64,000 nucleotides of DNA from Caballeronia udeis (lineage in GTDB: Bacteria > Pseudomonadota > Gammaproteobacteria > Burkholderiales > Burkholderiaceae). A program made the translations under genes and the position numbers. Positions 26,847-34,870 of this stretch are shown here, one piece after another (positions within the stretch are counted from its first letter, which is position 1; each line of letters opens with the position of its first letter). The notes under the pieces are model-generated. The model searched no databases, was not told the DNA's origin, and was given only the letters and a program-made list of their open reading frames with translations. The stretch is taken from contig NZ_FCOK02000016.1 in NCBI RefSeq assembly GCF_001544555.2, positions 1 through 64,000 of the forward strand, read 5' to 3'.

Positions 26847-27590
26847 ATGAAAAAGATTTGCATTGTTGGCGCATCCGGGAAACTCGGCCAATGCCTGGTG
26901 CAGCACGCGCTCGATCGAGGCGATGAAGTAGTCGGTGTTTGCCGTGAAGTCAGCATTCCGAAACTCGACAAGTTCAAGGAGCGCATCACGATCGTTCCCG
27001 GTGCCACGAATGACCGTAAGGTTATCGCAAAGGCGGTCGATGGGTGTGACGCCGTGCTGACCGTCCTCGTGCCTTGGGACGTCCAGCAGTACTCGGCGGG
27101 AACAGCTCAAGCCGTACTCGATCTCGCCAAGCCCGGTGCGCGCCTCGTATTTTCCTGTGGCTGGCACATCCGCGCGGACGGCAAGGAGGTCCACTCACGC
27201 TTATTCACCGCGCTCGTGGTAATCCGTGGCTGGATCGGCCGGATGATGCACATCGGCGACGTCGACGACCAAATCGAGGCTTGCAAGCGCGTATTCGCGA
27301 GCGAAGCGCGCTGGACCGTCGTGCGCGGCAGCAACCTCGAAGAAGGCGAAAGCCAAGGCCTGCCCGCCTGGAGTGGCCATGTAGGCGACCTCATCCTCGC
27401 GAGCAACATCACGTGCCGCGTCGACTTCGCCCTCTTCATGATCGAGGCGCTCGAGAACAACGAGCTGATCCACAAGGCCCCGGCCATCGCTTCGGCTGCC
27501 AAACGTCTCCGGCACTCTTCGCGAGCGTGCCAAGCTGGCAGCGCTCACGCTTCACAGACAAAGATAAGGAGCATTCAATGTCGGTCCTGA
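26847..27590 (+). CDS. NmrA/NAD(P)-binding Rossmann protein, paralogue B
   Basis: The 247-aa product starts MKKICIVGASGKLGQC (GxxGxxG coenzyme loop) and keeps the family blocks VLTVLVPWD, LVFSCGWHIR and WTVVRGSNLEEGESQGLPAW. It is a close paralogue of the product of 23431-24120 up to the shared APAI near residue 213. The last 34 residues (from ASAAKRLRH) are unlike the paralogue and run 13 bp into the acyl-hydrolase gene. In another frame the same DNA reads ERAKLAALTLHRQR and stops just before that gene's ribosome site, so the C-terminus may be frameshifted. AAGGA lies 6 nt before the ATG. Its substrate is unknown; a role in the polyketide pathway is possible only by position. Confidence 0.75.
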   Translation: MKKICIVGASGKLGQCLVQHALDRGDEVVGVCREVSIPKLDKFKERITIVPGATNDRKVIAKAVDGCDAVLTVLVPWDVQQYSAGTAQAVLDLAKPGARLVFSCGWHIRADGKEVHSRLFTALVVIRGWIGRMMHIGDVDDQIEACKRVFASEARWTVVRGSNLEEGESQGLPAWSGHVGDLILASNITCRVDFALFMIEALENNELIHKAPAIASAAKRLRHSSRACQAGSAHASQTKIRSIQCRS

Positions 27591-28528
27591 AGACCGTGTT
27601 CATGTTTTCGGGTCAAGGATCGCATTACTTCCAGATGGGGCGAGAATTGTTCGATACCCATCACGTTTTCCGCCACTGGATGACGCGACTCGACCGGCTT
27701 GCTCAGGAAATGGCCGGCGGGCCCATCATTGACGCGATCTATTCGGCAGGCAAGGACGAAATCTTCGACCGCACCCTGCTCACTCACCCCGCGATCTTCA
27801 TGATCGAGTATTCGCTCGCACAGTGCCTCCTCGGCGAGGGAATAGCGCCCGACCTGACCCTCGGGGCAAGCCTGGGCTCGTTCGCGGCCGCGACGCTGGC
27901 CGGCTGTATGAGCGTCGAAGATGCATTGGCGGCTGTGATCCAGCAGGCTATTACGTTCGAAGACACGTGTGAGCGCGGTGGCATGATTGCCGTACTTGCC
28001 GACCGGGCCCTGTATTCGAATAGCACACTCGCGGCAACGAGCGAACTCGCCGCCGACAATTTCGCCACGCATTTCGCGGTCGCGGCGCGGCAAGCGCATC
28101 TGCATGCGATCGAGAGCGAATTGCGCACTCGCGAAATCATGCATCAACGGCTCGCGGTCTCCTTTGCCTTCCACTCGCGCTGGATCGATCAAGCGCAAGC
28201 GCCGTTCACGACATTCATGCGCTCCATTCCATGCGTGAAGGGCACCTTGACCTTACCGCTCGTGTGCTGCGATCAAGCCGCGGTGCTCTCCGAATTGCCG
28301 CCAGATTTCTTTTGGCGCGCGGTTCGCAATCAGATTCGCTTGCGCGAGACGATCGCGCAGCTCGAAAGCCAGGGCACCTATCGATACATTGACGTCGGTC
28401 CGTCCGGGACCATGGCGACGTTCGTCAAATACGCGCTGCCTCCCGCAAGCGCATCGACGGCGCATGCCATCCTGACCCCCTTCGGGCAGGATCGGAAGCA
28501 CCTCGCGGCGTTGCTTCAAGCGCGCTGA
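27578..28528 (+). CDS. trans-AT PKS acyl hydrolase/acyltransferase homologue
   Basis: The 316-aa protein has the FabD-like acyltransferase fold: N-terminal FMFSGQGSHYFQMG, active-site serine in GASLGSFAA (the usual GHSxGE of malonyl transferases is altered), active-site histidine in FAFHSRWID and DVGPSGTMATFVK near the end. The altered serine motif and the pairing with a separate malonyl-type AT fit the acyl-hydrolase (AH) subgroup of trans-AT PKSs. These clear stalled acyl units from carrier proteins. AAGGAG lies 6 nt before the ATG. It is the only PKS gene on the plus strand and its stop is 4 bp from the PPTase stop. Whether it hydrolyses or transfers acyl groups cannot be settled from sequence. 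Confidence 0.8.
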   Translation: MSVLKTVFMFSGQGSHYFQMGRELFDTHHVFRHWMTRLDRLAQEMAGGPIIDAIYSAGKDEIFDRTLLTHPAIFMIEYSLAQCLLGEGIAPDLTLGASLGSFAAATLAGCMSVEDALAAVIQQAITFEDTCERGGMIAVLADRALYSNSTLAATSELAADNFATHFAVAARQAHLHAIESELRTREIMHQRLAVSFAFHSRWIDQAQAPFTTFMRSIPCVKGTLTLPLVCCDQAAVLSELPPDFFWRAVRNQIRLRETIAQLESQGTYRYIDVGPSGTMATFVKYALPPASASTAHAILTPFGQDRKHLAALLQAR

Positions 28529-28532
28529 TCTT

Positions 28533-29351
28533 TCACTCTGCTATCGGTTCAGTCGATTTCAGCAACGCAAGCGTCAAGGACTCGACAGCGACGGTTGGCA
28601 CCGTCTTGTGAATGCGCACTCTGGGCGCTTGGCCGCCCAGACGCTCGGCGCAAATCGCAAGCAGGTAGTCGCGCGCGGGACGGTATTGCCAGAAGCTCCA
28701 GCGAGCTTGGTTGTCACCCAGTTCGGGCTGCATCTCGAGGCGCACCGCGCCCGGATGCGGGAAGTGGAAGCTGAACTGGTCGAGCGAAATCGACATGCCC
28801 ATGCCGCGCGCCTTGATGTACGACTCCTTGAGCGTCCAGTATTCGAAGAAACGCTCCTGACGGCGCTCGGGAGCGACCTGCGTCAGTGCAGCCGCTTCCC
28901 GCGGCGAGAAGAAATGCTCCGCGATACCGGTACCGATCCGGCGGGCGCTCACGTGCTCCACATCGACGCCCAGCTCGCGGCCGCGTGTTACGCCCAACGC
29001 AATGAGGCCGCGCGTGTGCGACACGTTAAAGCGCAGCGCCTCCTTACCCGCTTGCGCGCCTGCGATCTGCGGGCGCCCAAACGCGTTGGCCGAAAACGTC
29101 CAATCTGCAGGGCTTACGTCCGCATAGTGCGACAGCACGCTGCGGACGAGCGAGCGCGTCACGACATGGCGTTTCCGATCATCGGCAAAATGGTAGCGCG
29201 CCTCCTGCCGCCGCTCGTCCTCACTCAACAGGCTGCGTAGCCGCGCGAGCAGCGCCTCGTCGGTGATCTCATCGTAAAACGTGAGCCATACGTCGATATC
29301 GAGGCCAAGCTCGCATGCGTCATTGGGCGCGTCCACGATGCCCGCGCTCAA
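28533..29351 (-). CDS. Sfp-type phosphopantetheinyl transferase
   Basis: The 272-aa product is a pseudo-dimeric Sfp-type PPTase. It has RFNVSHTRGLIALGV, the Mg-binding GVDVEH and the signature EYWTLKESYIKARGMG. It attaches the phosphopantetheine arm of CoA to the active serine of the PKS carrier domains and of the free ACP. Its start overlaps the AT stop by 4 bp (29348-29351), so it is the coupled last gene of the PKS operon. Such a dedicated PPTase points to a self-sufficient cluster. Confidence 0.92.
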   Translation of the reverse strand: MSAGIVDAPNDACELGLDIDVWLTFYDEITDEALLARLRSLLSEDERRQEARYHFADDRKRHVVTRSLVRSVLSHYADVSPADWTFSANAFGRPQIAGAQAGKEALRFNVSHTRGLIALGVTRGRELGVDVEHVSARRIGTGIAEHFFSPREAAALTQVAPERRQERFFEYWTLKESYIKARGMGMSISLDQFSFHFPHPGAVRLEMQPELGDNQARWSFWQYRPARDYLLAICAERLGGQAPRVRIHKTVPTVAVESLTLALLKSTEPIAE

Positions 29352-30493
29352 GCCGCAACAACTTCGTCCAGGTCAAAGTAGCCGTTGTAGCCCTTCATGT
29401 AGACCGCGGCACGGTGGCCGAACAACACCACCGCTTCAGTACGCGTCTCCAAATCCGGGTAGTCCGCCAGCGACGATTTCACCTTCACGCCGATCCGATG
29501 GCACTGGTTCCATGCCGCGACTTTCTCGGCTGCGCTCGTCCGCCCGGCCGGCGCCGTCTTGTCGCCCGCGGCATCCGCTGTGGTGTCGGCCTGCGTGCTT
29601 TTCTGCGGTTCCACTTCCGCAGCGCGAGCGGGCGGCGTTTGCAGTTTGATCGTGTACACGAGGCGGGTCAGGACGTCGCCATTTCCCAGCTCCTCGAACT
29701 CGATCTCGTTGCCGCGCTCGGCAGCTAGCGCCAGCAAGTATTGAATGCTCTCGCACCAGCGCACGGTGCTGGTGATTTGCTTGGACAAGCACTCGATAAC
29801 CTGGCCGCCCTCGTAAGGCCGCGCCGAGAAGTTCGATATCACGGGAATCTTCGGTGTAGCGAATTCGAACGACGCCAGGAATGCCGCGAACGTTTCTTGC
29901 GCCGGCTCCATAAACCTGGAGTGGAATGCGCCACTCGTGTTGAGCGGGTAGTAGCGCATCGTGCCGTGCTGGAAGAGCGGCTCAGCCCGCGTGATTTCTT
30001 CGACAAGGCCAGAGATCACAAGCTGCGACGGCGTGTTGTAGTTCGCTACGCTCACGCTCGTCAATCCATTCTCGCTCAGGATGCGATCGATCTCCTCCTT
30101 GCTCGCGTTGAGGATAGCCGCCATCGCACCATTGGACACCTCTCCCATCAACTCGCCGCGCTTCTTGACGAGCTTCAGGCCCGTTTCGAAATCGAAGCAT
30201 CCCGCCGCCATCAGCGCGTTGAATTCGCCGAGGCTGTGCCCTGCCAGGAAGTCGGGCGTCTCGCCGGTATCTTCAACCTTCCTGAAATACGACAGCGCGT
30301 TCACGACATAAAGTGCCGGCTGCGTAAATCGCGTGTTATTCAGCTCGTCGCGCGGATCCTCGAGGCACAGCTCCTTGACTGAATAGCCGAGCACTTCGTC
30401 CGCCTTTCCGGTCAGATCCTTGAACCGGTCGAACAGCTGCTCGCCCATTCCCTTGGACTGCGAACCTTGGCCGGGGAAAATAAACGCTTTCAT
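29348..30493 (-). CDS. trans-acting malonyl-type acyltransferase
   Basis: The 381-aa protein has FIFPGQGSQSKGMGEQ, active-site GHSLGEFNAL and GAFHSRFM. The GAFH form is typical of malonyl-specific trans-ATs. It loads malonyl units on the ACPs of the PKS, which has no internal AT domain. The last 90 residues include a polar linker (about 295-325) and a small C-terminal domain (AWNQCHRIGVKVKSSLADYP to the end) of the kind fused to trans-ATs such as BaeC/PksC-like enzymes. ATG 30493 is chosen over GTG 30496 because of the GGAG spacing. It follows the KS gene by 37 bp. Confidence 0.92.
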   Translation of the reverse strand: MKAFIFPGQGSQSKGMGEQLFDRFKDLTGKADEVLGYSVKELCLEDPRDELNNTRFTQPALYVVNALSYFRKVEDTGETPDFLAGHSLGEFNALMAAGCFDFETGLKLVKKRGELMGEVSNGAMAAILNASKEEIDRILSENGLTSVSVANYNTPSQLVISGLVEEITRAEPLFQHGTMRYYPLNTSGAFHSRFMEPAQETFAAFLASFEFATPKIPVISNFSARPYEGGQVIECLSKQITSTVRWCESIQYLLALAAERGNEIEFEELGNGDVLTRLVYTIKLQTPPARAAEVEPQKSTQADTTADAAGDKTAPAGRTSAAEKVAAWNQCHRIGVKVKSSLADYPDLETRTEAVVLFGHRAAVYMKGYNGYFDLDEVVAA

Positions 30494-30530
30494 CACTTCT
30501 CTCTCCGCTAGTTGAATGGTCGGTAATTGA

Positions 30531-31778
30531 TCAGTACTTCTGCACGCAAACCGCGGTGTTGATACCGCCGAAACCCATGCTCAGGTTCAGCGCGTTCTCA
30601 ATCGTATGGGGTATGGCCTGCTGGCGCACCCAGTTCAAGCCCGGCTCGATGGGGTTATCGAGATTGCGCGTGGGATGCAGCGCGCCCGCGCGCATCTGCA
30701 GCAAGACCGCGATCAGCTCAACCGCGCCGGCAGCGCTCAGCCCGTGTCCCGTCAACGTTTTGGTTGCGTTGAGATAGGAGTGGTCCAGGCCGCACGCGCC
30801 CAAAGCCTGCAATTCAATGATGTCGCCGATCGTCGAGCCCGTTCCGTGCGGGTTGACATAGTCGATATCCCGCGATGTCAGCCCGGCTCGTTCGAGCGCA
30901 CCCTCAATGACCGCGATTTCGCCTTCGAGAGAGGGATTCGGATTGCGGTTGCCGTCCATCCGCATGGCCCAGCCGGCAAGCCGCGCGTAAGGCTTCACGC
31001 CCTCGCGCTTCGGCATGTCGCCACGCTCCACCACGAGCGCGCCACACGATTCGCCGAAGATGAACCCGTCGCGATCACGATCGAACGACCGGCAAGCCAA
31101 CTCGGGGTGCTCCGCGAAACGGTCGGAGCCCATCGCGCCCAATGAGCGAAATCCTTGGCACTCCCAAGAGGAAATATCCATGAGCGCGCCGATCGCGATA
31201 CACGCATCGACGCGGCCGCCACGTACCGCTTCGATGGCTTCGAGCACCGCCAGTTGCCCACTGGCCGATGCGCCACCCACTGTGTACGCCATGCCGCGAA
31301 TGCCGAACGCCTCCGTGCACATGCCGCACACGTCGCTGTCCATGAACGAACGCGCATAGGTGGGGCGCAAATACCGTGCTCGCTCGCGGTAGGCATCGTG
31401 GATTTGCACAAGTTCGCGCTGCTGGAAGTTCGAACCGCCAATCACAAGACCGACGCGCTCCGGTGCGATCAGGCCAAGGTTCGCATCGTGCCAAGCCTCG
31501 TGCAATGCCGCCAACGCCGCTTGGCCCGAGAGCGAAGCGGTTCGCCACAGCGCCGTGGGCATCGATTCGGGCATCTCGAGCGCGTCGATCTCGGCGCCGA
31601 GAAACGACGTCGGCGGCTCGTCACCCGTCGCCGGCAGCTGCCGGCCGGGCCGCTGCATCACTGCAAAGCGGTGCCGGCCCTCGAGCAGCGCGGCGATGAA
31701 CGCCGCCTGCCCCTGCCCGATCGCCGAGACGACACCGACGCCGCTTACGACCAGATCGGCCCGATCAGGCCCTGGCAT
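30531..31778 (-). CDS. Beta-branching decarboxylating ketosynthase (KS with Cys to Ser)
   Basis: The 415-aa product is a free-standing ketosynthase-like enzyme of the HMGS cassette. The KS nucleophile cysteine is replaced by Ser171 (TVGGASASG), while the two catalytic histidines remain in NPHGTGS and KTLTGHGLSAAG. This is the usual form of the decarboxylating KS (PksF-like) that turns malonyl-ACP into acetyl-ACP for the beta-branch donor. It cannot condense. Its start overlaps the ACP gene by 14 bp, and it precedes the AT gene. The cassette order HMGS-ECH1-ECH2-ACP-KS is complete here. Confidence 0.92.
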   Translation of the reverse strand: MPGPDRADLVVSGVGVVSAIGQGQAAFIAALLEGRHRFAVMQRPGRQLPATGDEPPTSFLGAEIDALEMPESMPTALWRTASLSGQAALAALHEAWHDANLGLIAPERVGLVIGGSNFQQRELVQIHDAYRERARYLRPTYARSFMDSDVCGMCTEAFGIRGMAYTVGGASASGQLAVLEAIEAVRGGRVDACIAIGALMDISSWECQGFRSLGAMGSDRFAEHPELACRSFDRDRDGFIFGESCGALVVERGDMPKREGVKPYARLAGWAMRMDGNRNPNPSLEGEIAVIEGALERAGLTSRDIDYVNPHGTGSTIGDIIELQALGACGLDHSYLNATKTLTGHGLSAAGAVELIAVLLQMRAGALHPTRNLDNPIEPGLNWVRQQAIPHTIENALNLSMGFGGINTAVCVQKY

Positions 31779-32004
31779 GGATAATCCCCGCCAGATCGCC
31801 GATATTCTCCGCCTTGGCTACCTCGATCAGCGGGATATTCAGCGACAGAGATTCGAGCGTCATCATGATGATGTCGGCACGGTCCACTGAATTGGCGCCG
31901 AGCGAGCGCAGCGAGTCACTGGATTGAAACGTGTGATTTTCCAGATTCGGAAGCACTTCACGCGTATGTTTAACGATGATGTCGAAAACTTGGTCTTGAC
32001 TCAT
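31765..32004 (-). CDS. Free-standing donor acyl carrier protein of the HMGS cassette
   Basis: The 79-aa protein is a discrete ACP. The phosphopantetheine serine is in LGANSVDRADI, an NSV form rather than the DSL of fatty-acid ACPs, as is common for the donor ACPs of beta-branching cassettes. It carries the malonyl then acetyl group that the HMG synthase adds to the chain's beta-ketone. It lies between the ECH2 gene and the decarboxylating KS gene, overlapping the latter by 14 bp. Confidence 0.9.
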   Translation of the reverse strand: MSQDQVFDIIVKHTREVLPNLENHTFQSSDSLRSLGANSVDRADIIMMTLESLSLNIPLIEVAKAENIGDLAGIIHARA

Positions 32005-32051
32005 GGTATGGCTCTCCGATTTTCTCTAATGGTTGACAACACGGTGGAACA

Positions 32052-32804
32052 CTACTTTCCAAATAGCGCTTCGATGCGCTCCTTGACTTCGGGCTGATGA
32101 AATGTCAGCTCGTGCAACGCCAGCTCTTCGTCGATAAACCTGGGCAACTGCTCCCGCAGCGGCGCGGCCAGGTGAGTCTTGAGCGCAACCAGGGACGCCC
32201 GCGGCTTCTCGGCGAGACTCCTCGCCAGCGCCACCGCATGTGGCAGCACCTGTTCGCGCGGTAGCACGGAGAACGGAACGCCGCGCTTTTGCAGTTCCTC
32301 ACCCCGGTAGTTCGCCGCGCTCAGCATCATTTCCTGTGCGAGCGCAATGCCGAGCTTGATGGGCAGGATGAACGTCGCCCCCATGCCGGGCGTGAACCCG
32401 TATTTCATGAAGTTGGCCGTGTAAATGCTCTCGCGCGCCAGGATCACGAGATCGGCGAACATCCCCAGCACGAAGCCGCCACCGATACCATGCCCCTGCA
32501 TCGCAGCGACCACGGGCACGGGACACTTCAACGCCAGGCTGTAAAGGTCCTTGTCGGTAAACTTGAACTTGCCTTCGAACAGATCGCGCAAGCCCTCTTT
32601 CGTCCCGCCACTCGAAAAGTAGCTGTCGTAGCCGCTTAGCACCACGACCTTGCAATCGGTGCGCTCGCTGATGCGCGCGAACGCTTGGGTCAGCCCGTCG
32701 ATCAGCTCGCTCGTAAACGTGTTCTTGTTGATCCGGTCCTGCATCCGGACCAGCACGATCCCCGCTTCGAGCTCCTCGATTCCGACGACGGGCTCCGACA
32801 TCAT
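32052..32804 (-). CDS. Stand-alone ECH2-type crotonase (glutaconyl-ACP decarboxylase)
   Basis: The 250-aa product is a crotonase of the PksI/ECH2 group. It has the first oxyanion region KVVVLSGYDSYFSSGGTKEG, the second AMQGHGIGGGFVLGMFAD and the C-terminal trimer helix EVKERIEALFGK. ECH2 enzymes decarboxylate the 3-methylglutaconyl-type intermediate to leave a methyl (or exomethylene) branch. It is strongly similar to the third crotonase domain inside PKS-1 (GYDSYFATGG, GHGIGGGWSFGMFAD), so the function appears to be encoded twice. Its start overlaps the ECH1 stop (ATGA, 32801-32804). Confidence 0.9.
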   Translation of the reverse strand: MMSEPVVGIEELEAGIVLVRMQDRINKNTFTSELIDGLTQAFARISERTDCKVVVLSGYDSYFSSGGTKEGLRDLFEGKFKFTDKDLYSLALKCPVPVVAAMQGHGIGGGFVLGMFADLVILARESIYTANFMKYGFTPGMGATFILPIKLGIALAQEMMLSAANYRGEELQKRGVPFSVLPREQVLPHAVALARSLAEKPRASLVALKTHLAAPLREQLPRFIDEELALHELTFHQPEVKERIEALFGK

Positions 32805-33586
32805 TGCCCCTCCCAGGGAAATTTTCCTGCCGTCACGAAGCGCGAGATTTTCTCGAGATTGGCCGGATCGGAGAAAACCTCCACGTTGGCAGCCAGCGCC
32901 ATCGGCCTGGCTGCCTCCAGCGCATCGGCGAGTCCGCAGGCATAGCGCTTGTAGCGAACGATGGCCTGCTTGTTCAAGCGCCGCAAGCGCAGCAAATGCG
33001 TGCGCAGCAGGCCGGCGATGTTCTCCTCACAAGCGTCGACGAGGCCCCACTCCTTCGCCTGCCTGGCCGAAACCGGCTGGGTCGTCAGCGTCATATAGTT
33101 GGCCTTCGCCAATCCAATGCGCCGGATCAGGAACGGCAGCACGCAAGCCGGCATCAATCCGAACAGCAACTCCGACAGACTGAAGCTGGCCTTGTCGTCG
33201 CTCAGCACCAGGTCGCAGGCAGCGACGAATCCGATGCCACCTGCGTTGGCGCGACCTTGAACGTGGGCCACGCTGATGTAAGGTCCCGTGGCAAGCCGAT
33301 GCCACAGGTCGTAGAGCAGCCCCGGATCCTGCTCTTCATAATCTCCGGCACCGTCGAATCGTCCCTGGATCTGCTTGAAGTCGGCGCCGCTGCAAAACAC
33401 CTCAGGCAGCCCTTCGAGCACAACGATCTTGGCCGATGCTTCGCACGCGATAAGCGCGTCAGTCAGCTCACTGACCAGGCGAGCGTCGATCGCATTGTTC
33501 GCTTCGGGACGATGGATCTGCAAGAAACAGATCTCTTCATCGAAGCGAACGCGGACGGTCTCGTACACGCGGTTCAGGAGATCCAT
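32801..33586 (-). CDS. ECH1-type crotonase (HMG-ACP dehydratase)
   Basis: The 261-aa protein belongs to the PksH/ECH1 group: CFLQIHRPEANNAIDARL near the N-terminus, the first oxyanion loop VFCSGADFKQIQG and the second VQGRANAGGIGFVAACD. ECH1 dehydrates the HMG-type adduct made by HMGS. It overlaps the HMGS stop by 13 bp and the ECH2 start by 4 bp, so it is expressed in a fixed ratio with both. Its sequence is clearly distinct from the ECH2 gene next to it. Confidence 0.9.
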   Translation of the reverse strand: MDLLNRVYETVRVRFDEEICFLQIHRPEANNAIDARLVSELTDALIACEASAKIVVLEGLPEVFCSGADFKQIQGRFDGAGDYEEQDPGLLYDLWHRLATGPYISVAHVQGRANAGGIGFVAACDLVLSDDKASFSLSELLFGLMPACVLPFLIRRIGLAKANYMTLTTQPVSARQAKEWGLVDACEENIAGLLRTHLLRLRRLNKQAIVRYKRYACGLADALEAARPMALAANVEVFSDPANLEKISRFVTAGKFPWEGQ

Positions 33587-34833
33587 TCGTACTCCCGGTG
33601 AAATTCCTTGATCTCTTTCAGGAACAGGACCGGCGTACCGAGCGCGCGACGAGCCTCGGGCACGAACTCGATGTCCGAAGTCAGGTTACGCGTGCCGAAT
33701 TTCAGCTTCCGGCTGCGCTCAAGCAGGCTGTCGTACTCCGCCATAGTCAGCTCGTAGCGCTTATCCAGGCGCTCGCGGATCTTGAGCTCGCGCAGGCGTT
33801 GCTGGCCTTCGTCGGTCGCGATGCCGCTGAAGAACTCTGAGCAGCAGCCCGAGCCGTACGAAAACACGCCGATTCGCTGCGGCGTGTCGAAAGTACCGGT
33901 GTCGATCGTGCTCGCCAGGGAGAGCGCCGCCGTCGCCCCCATGATGTTGCCCACGCGCTGGCAATGCGTCAGGCCCGGCGTGACGCGAAGCTGAAAATCG
34001 CTTTCGATGTCAGCAGGTTTGGCCGCCGCCAGCTTGCGCATCATGTTGCGATGCGCACCTTTGACCATACCGCCGAATGGTGTGTGATACGCGATATAGG
34101 TGAACGTCTTGGCGAACTCGGCACCCGGCACGCGCTTCTGGTATTCGAGGTAGGCGTTCTCGCAACAGTTCAGATAGGACAGTAACGACAAGTCCGTATC
34201 GCCTGCGTCCGTATCGGCCGACGGGCGGCACGTGTCCATCACTTCGTAGCCGTAGTAGCCGTTGGCGCCAACGTCAATCTGGAACACGTAAGGCCGATCG
34301 CTCACGAGCATCGCCACCGCGCCCGATCCACCACTCGGCTCGGCGAAGGACCAGTCCGCCGACAGCGCTTCACCGCCCTCCTCGACCATGAAGCGCGAGA
34401 CGTCCGTGGCAAGCACCAGCACTTTGCCGCCGGGCGACGTTTGCGACAGCACGAAGTTGACCGCCATCTGCAAGCCGGCCACGCCCGAGTAGCAGGCGTT
34501 CTTCAGCTCGAAGAGGCGGCAGTTGCGATTCAAGCCGAGCAGATCGTGGCAATAGGTGCTCATCGACTTGCCAAAATCGAACGCCGATTCCGTGCAGGTG
34601 ATGACCATCTCAATGCGGTCCCGCTCCTCGGGCGACAGCGCATCGATCAGTGGCTTCGCCGCATTGACGGCAAAGGTGATGGGGTCCTCGTACGGCAGGG
34701 CGACCGACTTTTCCTTCATCAGCAGGTTCTCGAACCGGCTCATGTCCAGGCCGCGATGCTGCGCGAGCTTGGACACATTCAGGCAGGTCGTGCCGCCAAA
34801 CACATTCATCGCTTCGATTCCAACTAGGCTCAC
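33574..34833 (-). CDS. HMG-CoA synthase-like beta-branching enzyme (HMGS)
   Basis: The 419-aa product matches HMG synthases of trans-AT PKS cassettes in length and catalytic residues: Glu82 (ITCTESAF), Cys114 (ELKNACYSG) and His250 (IAYHTPFGG). It joins the acetyl group of the donor ACP to the beta-ketone of the ACP-bound polyketide. GTG 34833 is chosen because GAGAGGA lies 6 nt upstream and the protein then starts VSLVGIEAMNVFGG, as in the family; a longer frame to 34929 would add 32 unmatched residues. It follows the MBL hydrolase by 37 bp. Confidence 0.93.
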   Translation of the reverse strand: MSLVGIEAMNVFGGTTCLNVSKLAQHRGLDMSRFENLLMKEKSVALPYEDPITFAVNAAKPLIDALSPEERDRIEMVITCTESAFDFGKSMSTYCHDLLGLNRNCRLFELKNACYSGVAGLQMAVNFVLSQTSPGGKVLVLATDVSRFMVEEGGEALSADWSFAEPSGGSGAVAMLVSDRPYVFQIDVGANGYYGYEVMDTCRPSADTDAGDTDLSLLSYLNCCENAYLEYQKRVPGAEFAKTFTYIAYHTPFGGMVKGAHRNMMRKLAAAKPADIESDFQLRVTPGLTHCQRVGNIMGATAALSLASTIDTGTFDTPQRIGVFSYGSGCCSEFFSGIATDEGQQRLRELKIRERLDKRYELTMAEYDSLLERSRKLKFGTRNLTSDIEFVPEARRALGTPVLFLKEIKEFHREYEWIS

Positions 34834-34870
34834 GATCTTCCTCTCATAGTCTTGATTACAGCACCGATAG

